Assembly (NCBI RefSeq): GCF_000002425.4
Contig: NC_037265.1
Span: forward strand, 1,098,835-1,162,834
DNA from: Physcomitrium patens
Taxonomy: Eukaryota > Streptophyta > Bryopsida > Funariales > Funariaceae
Reading direction: 5' to 3'
Length of the DNA stretch: 64,000 nucleotides
Of the stretch, positions 11,190-24,900 are shown in pieces. The notes under the pieces were generated by a model. It was not told where the DNA came from and did not search any database. It saw only the letters and a program-made list of their open reading frames with translations. Within the stretch, counting starts at the first letter, position 1. Each line of letters begins with the position of its first letter. The translations under genes were made by a program, and so were the position numbers.

Positions 11190-14100
11190 CGGCTGGACAA
11201 TCTAATATCATGACAACAATCAGGTTCCTCTTTCTCTGTCCAATCTGCCCGTTGCTTTACAATTCCTTTGTTTTTAGGCCCTCAAAAACAAAAAACTTTA
11301 GCTTTATTGGATTCGGGGGCATCTACTTGTTTTTTAGATGAAGAGTTTGCTAAACGCCACAAGATCCATTTAGTACAGAAGTCCAAACCTGTTCACGTAG
11401 AGGTGATAGATGGACGACCCTTATTGTCAGGCAACGTTACCCACGAATTAGAACCTATAGAAGTAGTGTTTAAGGACCATAGCAGTCACGTTGTTTTTAA
11501 TATTATTAGAACCCCATCAAGCCCTGTTATCCTTGGTCTTTCTTGGTTAGAAGATCATAATCCGTCCATTGATTGGAGGCTACGAAGGATAACATTTCCT
11601 GAAAAAAATAATAATAAACCTGTTGGTAGAACCTACATGAAGAAATCCATGTTTATTGGAGCGAGAGCGTTCCTAAGATCGTCCAAGGAAGGCGCACCAT
11701 TTGTCATTTATGCAGCTCCAACTAGCGGCGAGAATATCTCAACATCGAATATACCATAGCAATATAGGGATTTTGAAGACGTGTTTCAGAAGAAGAACGC
11801 CGATATACTGCCGGAACATCGACCATATGATTGCGCCATAGACTTGGAGGAAGGAGCGCAACCACCTTTTGGTCCAATATACAACCTATCGCAGACGGAG
11901 TTGACAGAATTGCGGAAGTACATCGATGAGAATCTAGCCAAGAATTTTATTCGACATTCAAAGTCGCCAGCTGGAGCACCAATCCTATTCGTGAAGAAAA
12001 AGGATGGCTCACTGCGGATGTGCGTGGACTATCGAGGACTCAACAAGGTGACCAAGAAAAATCGCTATCCCTTACCTTTGATCTCCGGCCTCTTAGATCA
12101 ACTTGGACGTGCAAGGATTTTTACAAAGATTGATTTAAGAGGAGCCTACAACCTTGTGCGAATCAAAGAAGGAGATGAATGGAAGACAGCCTTTCGTACA
12201 AGGTATGGCCATTTTGAGTACAATGTCATGCCTTTTGGTCTTACCAATGCTCCAGCGATCTTTCAACATATGATGAATGACATCTTTCGGGAGTACCTCG
12301 ATGACTTTGTTGTCATCTATCTGGATGATATTTTGATATTTTCCAAGAATGAAGAAGAACATGAGAAGCACGTTTGTTTGGTTCTTGAAAAACTACGCGA
12401 ACGAGGACTCTACGCCAAGTTGGAGAAGTGTCAATTTCACCAGAATGAGATGGAATTTTTGGGCTTCATTGCGACTACAGAGGGCTTGAAGATGGATCCA
12501 AAAAAGGTAGAAGCAATTATATCTTGGGAAGTTCCGAAGACGGTTAGAGATGTTCAGTGTTTTCTTGGATTTGCTAACTTCTATCGGATCTTCATCAAGA
12601 ATTATTCTCAAGTTGCTGCACCACTCACGCATCTAACAAGCAAAGACAAGCTCGAATGGGGATCACAAGCAGCAAAAGCATTTCAAGATCTCAAGACGGC
12701 ATTCACTACGGCTCCAATCTTGGTACACCCTGACTTTGCAAAGGCTTTCTATTTAGAGACCGATGCTTCAGATTTTGCTTTGGGAGTTGTGCTTTCACAG
12801 ATGGGCATAGACAAGAAGCTTCACCCAGTTGCGTTCTATTCACGAAAGTTCTCTGCTGCTGAGATCAACTATGAGATCCACGACAAAGAGCTGCTTGCTA
12901 TAGTGGATGCCTTCCAAGAGTGGCGTCACTTCCTCGAAGGAGCTGCACATCCAGTGACTGTTTATACGAACCACAAGAATTTGGAGTACTTCATGACAGC
13001 TCGAATTTTGAATCGTCGTCAAGCTCGATGGAATATGTCTCTATCACGATTTGACTTTATTATCACCTACCGCCCTGGAAAATAGCAAGGATTATCTGAC
13101 GCATTATCGAGGAGATCGTATCTTGCGCCAAAGGTTGGAGAAGCAGCGTTTGATCAACAATGTATAACATTGTTGAAACCAAAAAAATTCAGGATTTTTG
13201 CTACTGTTGCAACCATTGATGACGGCTTCCTCAGCGAGGTACGTACTACGACCATTGAGGATTCTATAGCTCTTGGCATCAAACAACGTGTCGATAATGA
13301 CAAGTTTAAGGTGGAGGGAGATTTTCTGTATTTTGAGGAGCGATTGTATATCCCAAAAGGACCAACTCGACTCCGAGTACTTCAATCTCGCCACGACTTT
13401 CCAGCTGCGGGACATTTTGGATTCAACAAGACTTTGGAGCTCATTTCACGAGATTTTTGGTGGCCCCAAATGTGGAAGGATGTGAAGGAATTTGTCCTTT
13501 CTTGTGATGTTTGTTCAAGATCCAAGATCCCTCGACATCGTCCGTATGGACTTCTCCAGCCATTGCCTATTCCGCACCGACCATGGTCTTCAGTTTCTAT
13601 GGACTTCATTACGGACCTACCGCCATCGAATTCATTTAACAGCATCTTTGTTGTGGTAGATCGATTTACCAAGATGGTGCATTTCGTGCCTTGCAAGAAA
13701 ACATCATCAAGTGAAGACACCGCAAGACTCTTTCTTAATAACATATATCGTTATCATGGCCTACCAGATGATATCGTGTCGGATCGAGGTACTCAGTTTG
13801 TATCCAAGTTTTGGAGGTCCCTCTTTGAGATATTGAAGGTGGATATTAAGCTCTCTTCGGCTTTTCATCCTCAAACTGACGGTCAAACGGAGCGAGTGAA
13901 TCAAGTTTTGGAGCAATATTTACGATGCAGCATCAACTATCAACAAGATGATTGGACTGCATATCTACCGCTTGCTGAGTTTGCATACAACAACACTCTT
14001 CATGCGTCAACTCAACAAACACCATTCTTCTCCAACTACGGATACCACCCCAAGCTCGATTTATTGAGTTCTTCAGCAAATAACAACCCAGCAGCTGAAG

Positions 14101-14657
14101 GATTTGTGAAGCAACTATCGGAGCTTCAAGCGACGTTGAAGCTTCAATTGCAATCTGCCCAAGAGAGTTACAAGGCATCTGCAGATAAATATCGAAATGA
14201 GGCGCCTACTTTTAAAGTTGGAAGTAAAGTATGGCTTCTTCGACGGAATATCAAGACCAAGCGGCCATGTGACAAATTGGACTATCGGAGATTAGGGCCA
14301 TTTGTTATCGGGAAGCAGATCAATCCGGTGGCATATCGTCTGGAGTTACCAGCTACTATGAAGGTACATCCAGTCTTTCACGTGTCTTTGTTGGAACCTT
14401 ATCGAGAGTCAGCTTTTCCCCAAAGAGTACAAAGTCCGCCACCAAGTATCGAAATTGAAAACCATGAGGAATACGAGGTGGAAAAGGTACTAAATTCACG
14501 GCGTAATAGGAGAAAATTGGAGTATTTAGTGCATTGGAGTGGATACGACATCAATGAACGAACGTGAGAGCGTGCCGAAAATCTTGCCAATGCGCTAAAA
14601 AAGGTACAAGAATTTCATCAACGATATCTTCATAAACCTAAGCCGATTCAACGATAG
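11190..14657 (+). pseudogene. Element A pol (broken)
   Basis: Pol region with the standard chromovirus order. It has an aspartic protease with LLDSGAS near 11310, reverse transcriptase with YLDDILIFS near 12320, RNase H with TDASDFALG near 12765, and integrase with an HHCC zinc finger near 13390-13510 and a D,D-35-E core (MDFITDLP near 13600, SDRGTQF near 13780). A chromodomain near 14480-14640 (YEVEKVL, EYLVHWSGYD) targets related elements to heterochromatin. The region has about four breaks and cannot be expected to make a full polyprotein. Confidence 0.9.
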
Positions 14658-14783
14658 CTTCTTGCTGAAGCTTGTTCATCAGGTAGCATAAAAAGGGGGG
14701 AGGGCACCTCCAAAACCCATAGTTCGATAGTGTAGAACTTTGTTAACAACTATAGTTTGCTCTCATCATTTTAGCCTTTGGAC

Positions 14784-15131
14784 ATGGATAGTCAAGATAC
14801 TACACTTGTTATGTCATCTCAAGCGACTAGCTCACAAAGACGACCGCGAGATGAAGAACCGCTTGTACCATGACGACGTCGGAGAATACCGAGCAACAGA
14901 TCGCTAATAATTGTAGTTGAAGTCGAGCCTGCCTACGACGGTCAGCTAGAAGGTGTGTTTGGAGGACAGTTTCACAATGAAGACACAGAAGTCCACGCTT
15001 GGTCAGAGGTTGAAGGTGTTGGTCACTACCGTTGGCTCCAAGGGCCGATGAATCATTTGCCTCGCGAACAACAATTGGAATTCATAGCGGATGTGATACG
15101 ACAAATTTTCATTTTCTTGCGTTGGTATTGA
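14784..15131 (+). pseudogene. Element A extra ORF between chromodomain and 3' LTR (broken)
   Basis: Starts MDSQDTTLVMSSQATSS, continues with a basic Arg-rich stretch, then an acidic or hydrophobic middle, and ends with the conserved block GVGHYRWLQGP...LPREQ and a hydrophobic tail. The same ORF lies in the same place in elements B and C, and in the decayed old copy. It resembles no gag, pol or envelope domain that I know. The A copy carries at least one break. Confidence 0.6.
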
Positions 15132-15181
15132 CTGATAACAACATTGCTTCTCGGAGACCTCGAAGCTACAAGAGGAGGTGA

Positions 15182-15606
15182 TGTCATGGACATACATTGG
15201 AAGATTCTTCAAATATTCTTCTAGAATATTCTCTAAAGATTCTCTAAAGATTCCTTTAGAAAGTTCTAGAAGATTCTTAGAATATTCCATAAAGATTCTC
15301 TTAGAAGGTTCTAGAATATTCTTAGAAGATTCTAAAATATTCTGATAGATTCTAGGAAGTTGCTTGAGAAGTTTCCTAATTAGTAGAAGTTGTTGGAGAA
15401 GCGTCCTAGTTAGCGGAAGTAGCTCGAGAAGCTTCCTATTCAATAGTATATATAGGAGTCGAGGCTGAAGGGTTCTTCAGTCTCGATAACACATCTCTTG
15501 GAGTTCTAGCTCACCTTTCTGGTGTTGTTCTTGTACTCATCTGATTAATCCGGTTCTTCTTGAACTTCTTGTCTAGTTTTCTTGTCTGTATTTTGTATCC
15601 GTGACA
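15182..15606 (+). repeat. Element A 3' LTR
   Basis: 425 bp, about 97.6% identical to the LTR at 9451-9875, preceded by a purine-rich tract and followed by the target duplication CTAGG. Confidence 0.95.
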
Positions 15607-15611
15607 CTAGG

Positions 15612-16540
15612 ACCAAGAATCATGTTTGTAAAAATCAATGAATGGAAGTTGTCTTCTAAGGTAGCAACCACAACCTATAAATATTGGGTGTTGGAAGTGA
15701 GAGATATCTTAATCCATACTCTCTTTGTGTACAACCTTGTTGATGCTATGTGTTGTGACTTCAAAGTTCTATTTCTTCAATAACCACCAATTGTACTTAA
15801 TGACCAATAAGAATATGAAGTGGTCAATATTTTGGACCATCACTACCTTTGCCATTGCAATAGATGTGTACAACTTCAGTGCAAAGTTCTTTAGAAAGGT
15901 TATTCTATTTACAATACAACATAGAAATGTGCACAAAACCTCACCTATTGCGAAGAGACAATTTAAAAATACTATTGGAAGGAAAATGAGGTTGTTTTAC
16001 ATTAGTAGAGGGAAATTAATTGTAACATGGTATAGATAAGATAATTGTATAGTGATAGATAGTTAAAACCATAGAAGTTTTTAGAATTGGCATTAAATTA
16101 ATAGATGAAGTAGGACCTACCATAGAATATTTGAGAAAAGACTTAGGGTAGTTATCTAAGAAGGGCCTACCATAGAACCTTCTATAAGGAGGTTAAGGTG
16201 GTTATTTAAGTAGAATCTACTATTTAGGAATATTTTAGAAAGTCCACGATAGTAGAACAAAATATAAATAGGATTGGCCAAGGCCTTTTGGGGTAGCTGG
16301 TAAAGTATAGCTTTAGGCCCTTTCTCTTAATATAATTGGATTTTATATCTCCTTGTTTTCTTTTGCTCTATCTTAATTTCGGTTGCTTTGTTTTGTCTTT
16401 CATATCCCTTTCTATTTAGTTCTATTTAGTTTTATTCAGTTTTTTTCTAGTTCAGCTTGTTTTATCTTATGACGAGGTTTTATATTGCTGTGGATTAGAA
16501 GGGTCTTCGACTTCTGAGATAGACCAATCTTGTTTCAGCA
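15612..16540 (+). other. Flank of element A; possible old LTR
   Basis: Sequence continuing from the Ty3 fossil interrupted by element A. An LTR-like segment may lie at about 16050-16500, with a TATA-like AAATATAAATA near 16260 followed by T-rich sequence. No matching second copy was recognised, so the assignment is weak. Confidence 0.25.
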
Positions 16541-18950
16541 AAGGTCTTATAGAGGGCATACAATTGATCTTATCCATCTAATTCTTAAAGAAATTATTTA
16601 AAAAATACTAGCATCTTAATATAAGAGTTTGCATCTTAATTGTAAGACTTAGTGGCCTTGTTAGAACTAGTAGCACTTACTAGGCTGGTAATATACCACT
16701 TAAAAGCCATGTCTATTGCATATATTTTAATCGGTCTCCACAATGCTTAATGCCTTGTTTGTAATATTGATTAGGGATCCAAGAAGTTCATCAAGTTGGA
16801 AGTTAGTATCTTTGATTTCTTATATTTTTTATTGCACTCAAAAATAATTGAATTTTCAAACTCCACATACATATTAATGTGACATGTTGGAAGTGGAGGC
16901 TAAGAACAATAAGAATTAGGAATGGAAGAATGGAGGGATGAAAGACAGAGGGAAAGAGAGAAGATGAGGATGAAGGCTAAGAACATAGGACGTCAAAATA
17001 AAAGTTGAAAACAAATAGGGCTAGGGCAAAGAATGTAGGGGATTGGGAAGACAATTAAAAACAAAAAAAATAAGTGTTAGAAATGATGGAGGTTTGGATG
17101 AATGCCTTGATTCTAATGATGGTTTTTGAAGATGATCTATTTTTTTAATAATTGTTATAACAAAATAAATTTATTTAGTAAATGGGTAGACAATTTTAAT
17201 ATATATATATGTTGCTTAGTTACTATATAAATTTTTTATCTTAACATTATCTATATATATATATATATATATATATCTTAGTATGTAAATAATACATATG
17301 TATTATTTATTTTATTTTTTCTAATATTCTTGTAATTTTGGTCTAAATTTTTAATATTTTAGATCAAATTTTTATTTTTTTATTATTTTGTGTTATTTTA
17401 AAATTATTATTAAAAAATTAAAAAATATTTTTCTTTATTTTTGACAAACTATGAAAAAGTGAGTTTTTTTTTTCTTCTTTTAATCATCTCTATTGACTAT
17501 TATTAATACTTAGCAAGAATGACAATGAAATATACTTTATTTTTTGTTACTAGAAATTATAGCTAATTAGATTGTAGAATGTTTTTGTTTTTAGTCTAGC
17601 TATTCTAACACTTTTAAACTATCTATTATATTCTAATATTTTTCAAAAACTTCTATAAGTTTGATAAACTAAGAAAAAAAGGAAAAAAGAAAAGAAAAGA
17701 GGTAAGCAAAGAATATTAAAATCTCAAATCCTAAATTCAATATATATAATAAGTTTTAGTATTATATCTATTAGTTTAAAAAAATTATCATCTAATAATT
17801 ATAAGCTTAGATAGAAAGAAGACAATACATTTAAAAGAACAAAAAAAGAAAAAAGAAACAAAGTAATCAGTTACAACATTTATTACAATGAATTAACTTA
17901 ATAAATGTTAATATAGGTGACAATGTTCAAAAGTATCCTCTTATTTCAAAACTTTTTTTTTTTCCAAAATAATTTTGTATGTGTGTACTTATGTAACGAA
18001 TGGTAAAACGAAAATACTAAAAAGTTTATGTTCTAAAAATATAATAAAATATTTATAAGAATATTTGAAAAAAATTAAGAATCAAAATAAAAAGAAATCA
18101 TTATGATTTAAATTCTTTGAAATAATCATGCAAAAAATTAAATTAAATTAAATTAAATATATCTCATTTAAATCAAGAAGATTTCATGGTCAAACGTACA
18201 ATAATCAATGTCTAACTAAACACTCCTTCATTTACACAAGTACTCAAAATGAAACTAGTGTAAAAAACATGAATCTTCTCCCCCTGAATTTAACGTATGT
18301 ATTAATTTCTACTAGAATATGGGCCATTCAAATCCTATCTCCAAGAGCCCATTCGTGTAGGATGAATGCACAATTTGCAATTAGTGAACACCATATCCCA
18401 CAATCAATTTCAGTCAGTTCAACGAGGCATGGGCAAAGAAACGTAACACTTGTGTCACAAGAGAACATATAATTAATGTGGACCAGGGTAATTCCGAGAC
18501 AGCCAGACGTTGCAATTCAGTGGGAGATATTATCCAAGTGGCTTAAAAATAAAAGGCAAAAATTGTGCTGGATTGACAAATGAAAAAAGGATTTGAAAAT
18601 ATAGAACTCAGGAATGAACAGGTTGTCGGATTCAGGATAGAGTGAGCAATCGTGGCATGATACAAAATCAGAGTGGAACTTAAGTGGAAATAGCAAATCC
18701 TACACAGCTTTTCAGAAGCATTAGATGGGGGGCTTGGCTCGTGAGAGAGAGAGAGAGATGGTAGACTACCAGAAAAGAAGCTTAGCTTGGACTCTGAGGG
18801 AGAAAGGTTGCCTAACTCTAAGCCGAATTTACACAAGGATTCCGTGGACTTGTCGAGGTTATGGTGGACTCTACTACAAATCAAATCAATGGTGGGTGTA
18901 TTTACCGAGTAATCAAAATGTATGTACAGTTGAGAGAAGATAGTTAGAGA
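16541..18950. other. AT-rich intergenic DNA
   Basis: Very AT-rich, with a (TA)n run at 17252-17276 and short homopolymers. Composition becomes balanced after about 18250, toward the 3' end of the allantoate deiminase gene, where 3' untranslated sequence is likely. No gene was seen. Confidence 0.5.
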
Positions 18951-18959
18951 TTAAGTTGA

Positions 18960-20753
18960 TTAACGAGAGAGATCTCCTAAAACGCCTTCCATGAAGTGGA
19001 GGAGGGCGAGGCTGCCAGCCCAAATGTCGTCGTCCTGGACGTGCTCAGCGGGCGAGTGGCTCACACCACCTGTACACCTCAAAAAGAGCATACCCACCTG
19101 CAAATTCCCATAACATATGCAAAGTTTGTATGAGTCAAAGGGGTAAACTTAGATGAAGAAACGCGCCGAAACAGAATCTGAGAGCATGAGTTATGTAAAG
19201 AAAATTTGTTTATAGAAATCGGGCTCGAGGTCCAACCTGAGTAAGGGAGGCCATTGCCATTGCGTCGTGGCCAGCGCCGCTAACTAATGTTGGAGCTGTG
19301 AATCCACCATCATCCAGTGCAGAGACGTTGTTGCGAAATGGCGGCAATTCTTTCATTGCTGCTTGGGCAGCAGCGTGGAGCCGGTCGTTCAATCCTGGTG
19401 CACACGCTATTGCGTTCGCCTCATGCTGCAAAAATCCGCAGGACAAATTATGCTTGGATAGACACGTACACATAATTTGAGTAGTTGATGTCGAAGAGCA
19501 GCTGGTTCACTGTTCAATATTCAACATTATATTACATGATATTTTTTCCAAGTTTTCCAAGACATGGGTGCACTATTCAATGCACTATAAAGTGTCTATC
19601 TGTTGGCAGAGTTTCAGTATCTGTAGATACCTTTCTCTCTATGCTGCATCTGACACCACGTTTCCGGCAGATCTTGTGAATCCCACCCTCAATCCGCACC
19701 ACATTCGTCTCACGATCTGAGTCATCCTTGGATCTCACGTCGATGGTAAACATCACCTGAACATATGTAAACACTTTACGGTTAGCGTACTAAAAACCCA
19801 TCAGATATTGCAATAAGTTAACTTGCATTGAGCTTGACTAACTTTGTGACCACTTTATTCTGTTCTGTAAAGTACGACGGATGAATTTAGACTTTATATG
19901 CATACCTCTCCAGGAATGACATTGCTAGCCCCAGGCCACGAGTGAATCTCACCAACTGTGCACACAATTGCGCCTGCATGGTTGACGGCAGTGGACATAG
20001 CAGTGGCACCACGGCTGCCGCCAACACCCTTCTCAGGGTGTGTGCAGATGTTCTCAATGGATACAATAGACTGCGCTGCTGCGATCATGGGGTCCTTGCG
20101 CATGGACATGGGAACAGTACCAGCATGCCCTTGAGATCCATGCACTCGAACTGTCAAACGAGTTTGGCCGGCTATTGCTTCAACAACCCCTAAGGGTAAC
20201 CCATGGGCCTCCAGCACAGGTCCTTGCTCAATATGCAGCTCGACATAACCCCACACAGAGGCTGGATTGTACTTCAAAGAGGAGACGCTCTCCGTTGTTC
20301 CAAGGTGTGACGCCGCTCGTAGTGCAGCTCCAATTGAAATGCCTCTGCTTGTAAAAATCTACACCTCAGTCTCTACGCAACGAAGTCCCAGTATGAACAG
20401 TATTGATCAAACTGCTCTTATGAAAACTGTTGAATTGGAGCCACTTCATTTCCGCAATGGCACTATACTCTACACTTCGTTATACTGAGGTGCTACTTCA
20501 GGTACTACTTAAGTAGATGAAATATTCATGACAAGCTCCACGGAACCAGCAATAGTGACAAGGTTGAGGCAACACCTTGCATCCACGTTTTTCAAGTGCT
20601 TGGGTTGGAAAGTCCCGGCGACAGCACTGCTGCCCAGAAACGTGGTCTGAAACCGAATTCCCTCTTCGTCGCTAAACGCAATAATCTGGAAAAGATCAGC
20701 AAAGTTTGTTATTTGAAAGCCACAGACGTTGCACGAAACCGACTCATAGAGGG

Positions 20754-20787
<34 letters not shown>

Positions 20788-21963
20788 TCAGGGCGTTGGA
20801 AAGTAACTAACCTCGATGGGACGAGGAAACTGATGCAATTTCCCCTCAACTTTCAGAACTTTCACTGCTGCAATTGCTGTCACGATACCCAGTGCTCCAT
20901 CATACCTTCCTGCGTCGATCACCGTGTCCTATTGAGCCAATGCAGGTACTATGAGTGAGAGTGGCACTGTAACCAGTTTCATGCGACCACTTCCTAGGAT
21001 GCGTATTTAACGATGAGCTGCAAAATATCATTTTCAGGAAAGAAATTGGGAGGGGGAACAGATGATTTGCAACTATGACGTACCATGTGGGAACCTAGGA
21101 GGAGCGCAGGAGCAGTGGCATTGGCTCCATCAGAACGACCATGAACATTCCCCAGCTCATCTTCCCATCTACAAAAAATCCTCCGAAAGACATGTCATAA
21201 CCTTATAACTCAATTCCTGTAACTCCCCAGTCCGACACTCTCATACCTAGCACAGTTTCGCACCATGGTATACACAAATGAGCGTGAGAGTTCCCAGGGC
21301 TTACGTTCTGAGGCCAGCGTCTTTCATCCACACTGCAAGAAGACGGCCCGCTGCTAAAGCCGCTGGGCTCAAGAAAGTTCTTTGGAGAACGTCCTTAGAG
21401 TCACTCACCTGTGAGTCAAAACCAAACCAGCTTGAATTTACAATAAGTAAGCAAGACAAGTTGCTTGACCTGACGGACAACAACTATAAACGTGGAACTG
21501 GGAAGACTATGAAGGCTGCGGATGGAGGTTAATGTTGGTGCTGAAAAGCAAAAAGCACTCTCGCTACAAACCCAGAAGATGAAATTAGACAATGCTGTGG
21601 ACCAAGCCGAAACCAAAAGCAACTTACGTTGCCGAGCTCCTTTAGCCTGGCAGTGACTTCGTCACGCAGAATGTTCCTGTGGCGCATACTATTGAAGCCA
21701 GGGAAGCCATGTCCTACACAACCCAAGTTCCTCGTCAACAAAATCGCCACTGAAAGCGTGACTACCAGGTGGCGGTGGAAATCAGGAGTGCGAGCTGCGG
21801 AAGAACACGTGAACTTGAAGCAAGCAAAGGGCTAAGTTCTACCTGGTGAGACGAAAGGTTGAGGGACTGCGTCTGCAAAGAACGCCGTCACGGAGCAGGT
21901 CTGAAGTAATGTTGTCACGAGGATGATTGCAGCAACGTAACAAACGACACAACCCTTCTTCAT
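18960..21963 (-). CDS. AAH: Allantoate deiminase (allantoate amidohydrolase)
   Basis: Ten exons give a 504-residue protein: 21843-21963, 21628-21713, 21305-21408, 21084-21168, 20812-20928, 20576-20685, 19906-20344, 19631-19756, 19237-19425 and 18960-19097. All introns are GT-AG and phases agree. The enzyme is a metal-dependent M20-family amidohydrolase that releases ammonia from allantoate during ureide (purine) catabolism; plant AAH acts in the endoplasmic reticulum. The N-terminus (MKKGCVVCYVAAIILVTTLL) is a signal peptide. Metal and catalytic motifs: GSHMD (His131), DAGRYDGALG (Asp142), FSDEEG (Glu178/179), ELHIEQGP (His245), SHSPAEH (His473). GSQGHAGTVP and SGAGHDAMAMA are family signatures. 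Length agrees with plant AAH (about 525). A run of about 30 A on the + strand near 20753-20784 lies in intron 5. No break was seen. Confidence 0.93.
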
Positions 21964-24900
21964 TACCGGTTTGAAAGTCTAATTATCCGCTCCCTGAGCG
22001 CAACCTCAAGGACCCAGAAATGGATCCCTCGAAACAACTTCAAACCACCACACGTGAAATCTCTTGTTCCGTCAAAACAAAGAATTTGACAGGCATATGA
22101 GCACTTGAGACCGCCTGGATCTGGTTAGCAATTCGCTCCGAATCGCTTATCTTGGGCACTAATGCTCAAATTCGCACTCCTTCCCCCTCCCCAAACAAAC
22201 AACATCCCCTTCAAGCTTACTCGTATGCAGTACGTTGCTGGTACTGGGTTGTAAGCAGGAGGTCGCGGGAGCGTGGTGGCCTCATGCAAATGAACTGAAT
22301 CGTGGCGGTGGTGGGCAGTCCGCTGCTGGGGCGAGTTCGACGTCCCCCCAGACACGCATTGAGATGCCAAAAGCTCAGCGTGGCAACGAAAGCTCATGCA
22401 GATCCAACTGCTGAGTGCTGAGTGAAACGGGAGCGCGACGCGAGATCCTTTTATGAGCAGACGGGTCTTCTACAGATTCCGAACAAACCCTTGGAAAAAA
22501 ATGCTGACGGCTCCAGATTCGCCGTGGAGACCTGGCCAGGATAAATAATTACGATCACATGGGCCCACCAAAAGATTTTACTGCGGGCAGCATCTTGCTA
22601 TGGTCTGTTAGAGTGGCCTCTTAGATCAACACCAACACCACTGGTTTTGGTACTGAAGAAAGGGACTCAATCGCCCCTGTCTGTCCCCCACCCCGATCTC
22701 CCGTGCCGCTCCTAATTCGGTCCAACTGCATTCCTTCCAAATCTGTCGGCGAGGCTGCTCTCCAAGAGACACCTTCAGCACTGGATCACCGAGATTTCAT
22801 CCCCGCCATAGGTTCAACACTGCTGGAAAAAATGGTACTATTTTCTGATTGCTGGGCCTTTTCGGTATGATTCAAGGCCCATTTCTTTTCTGTTGACTCA
22901 ATGAACACTAAGTCCTGGTGATTCAAAAGCGTCCACACACCAGCTTCTAGTGCTACCCATTGACAAACTTGATCCATTTGCACCGCAACCACCAGCAAAA
23001 TCATCAGCAATGACATCAGTGTGTGATTATGGGAAAATGAGTTGGGAGATGGCCTTGAATCCCGGCTCTAATGTAGACCCACAAAGAGAGAGAGAGAGAT
23101 TGCCATCTTCTCATATTTAGACACATTCATTTCCCCCGATTGCATTGCTCTCCCCTCTCAGTGTGTGTGTGTGTGATTCGCCAAAAAAATGGGAGTTTGT
23201 CTAGTCCCCCAACAGCAGCATTCCTTTTGCTGTTGGGATCCTCCTCGCTTGCTTGCTTTCCGCAGCGTGACATTTGATCTCTTTTGTGGATCCACTATTG
23301 TGGGGTCATGCTCCGATGTTCATGCTCTTTGGGAAAAGCATTCCTTTCTCCCTCTTGATGCTGTGGTATGTGTATATGAATGTGTGCGTGTGTCTATATC
23401 CATATATGCGTATGTATGTACATATGTATATATATAAACACACACACACACATGGACACACACACAATTACTAAGCCTGCCAATGAAAACACTTTTAGAA
23501 GTTCAAACAATTTCTTTGACTCTTTAAAAATGGATTTTTGGTGTGTCATGTGACGTGGGTTTTGGCCTTGATTTTAATAGTGCATAGTCAATCGTCCTCT
23601 ATTTGTTGAAAAGAAAACATTTATATTTACATGTATTTTAAAACAATTATGAAGATTATATTCAATATCTAAGAGTTTATTTTAAATAATTTGGTTAATT
23701 TATTTCTTATTAAAACAATTTATAAAAAATTATATTATTGTAACATTTATTTTATTATATTTTAATAATTATAGATTATTTAAGTTTTTATTTAAATAGT
23801 TTATTTATTTTTGTGAATTAGTTACTTCATAAGCAATACTTTCATGTCATTCTTACAATCCTATCTGCTTGTTTTTTCTACTTGAAATTTTAACCATACC
23901 ATATATGAATTATGTTTTTCTAGATTTTCTAGTAAAAAAATTAAATATAAATATTTTCTTCAAATTAATATTTTTTTACATATTTTTTTACATATTTTTT
24001 TTACTAAAGAATTAATAAATTTTTAACAAATATGAAATTACTAAGATCTTAGACTTTTCTATACCAAATCAACAAACAAATAAAAATGTACTATAGAAAT
24101 TGGTATACTATAGAAATTGATGTATAATCTTAGATGTTCAAAAGAATAATGTATGTTTCTAACTTGTCGAATTGAACAAAAAAACGAATTTGATTATTCT
24201 CTTGTATAGTAACCAAAAGCTTTAAACTTTTCATGATTAGTTTTGAATAAGAAAGAAATCAAAATCATAAAAAGAAAAATTAAAAAATAAAAACTAAAAA
24301 GTAAATTTTAAAACCTTTTAAATACTATTGAATTTTTTTTTAATTATATTTCTTAATATCTTGAAATTAAAGTCAATGAAAAAAATTTAATTCTAAAATA
24401 ATTAAAGAGTATTTTGAAGAAAACATTTTCTTCTCTATCCTTATAACATCTTAAATTAAAATTTTAAAATTCTTAAAATGTTATCTCATGTCAAGATATG
24501 TAGTTAAAAGTTCCATGTCTATAATTGAGCTAGCTCTAAAGTTAATGCAATATAAAGGATCTATTGGCTATTAAAGACCTATAAAACTTTTTGAAGAGAA
24601 TTTTGATATAATTCATGGTTATAAGCTCTGATAAATCTTATAACTACTTTTAACAAAGATTTATGGTATTGCATGAAATATTAAAGGTGACCAAATAAAA
24701 ATGGTAAAAATACTTATCATAGTTACTTGTATATCAATAATTTTTTGCACACTTAAAAGCTTTTGTAAACTTAGAACTTATTGCTATGACTTGATTTGTA
24801 CTTCTCCAATCAAATCTTTGTTCTTAGCATCTTTCAAAGAATCAATTATTGCATGCAATGGCTTAAGCAATAAATTGCTCCAATAAGTCTATTCTTGAGA

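Larger units (their letters stand above)
9446..15611 (+). mobile_element. Element A: Ty3 chromovirus (Tf1/sushi-like), with 5-bp target duplication
   Basis: LTR retrotransposon 9451-15606, flanked by the 5-bp duplication CTAGG at 9446-9450 and 15607-15611. Order: 425-bp LTR, primer site, structured leader, gag, pol (protease, RT, RNase H, integrase, chromodomain), a small extra ORF, a purine-rich tract (AAGAGGAGGTGA) and a 425-bp LTR. The LTRs differ at about 10 of 425 positions (97.6% identical), so insertion is fairly recent. The element is broken, with about four breaks in pol and a few in the extra ORF. The chromodomain after integrase defines a chromovirus. The gag region resembles the sushi/PEG10 type (FDGTRSKFRGF, IRSLRQG). 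It is closely related to element C and more distantly to element B. Confidence 0.95.

Noticed and set aside
22125-22397. 90-codon minus-strand frame upstream of the allantoate deiminase
   Set aside because: Lies where the 5' untranslated region or promoter is expected. No recognisable domain, and the deiminase already has its own signal-peptide start at 21963.
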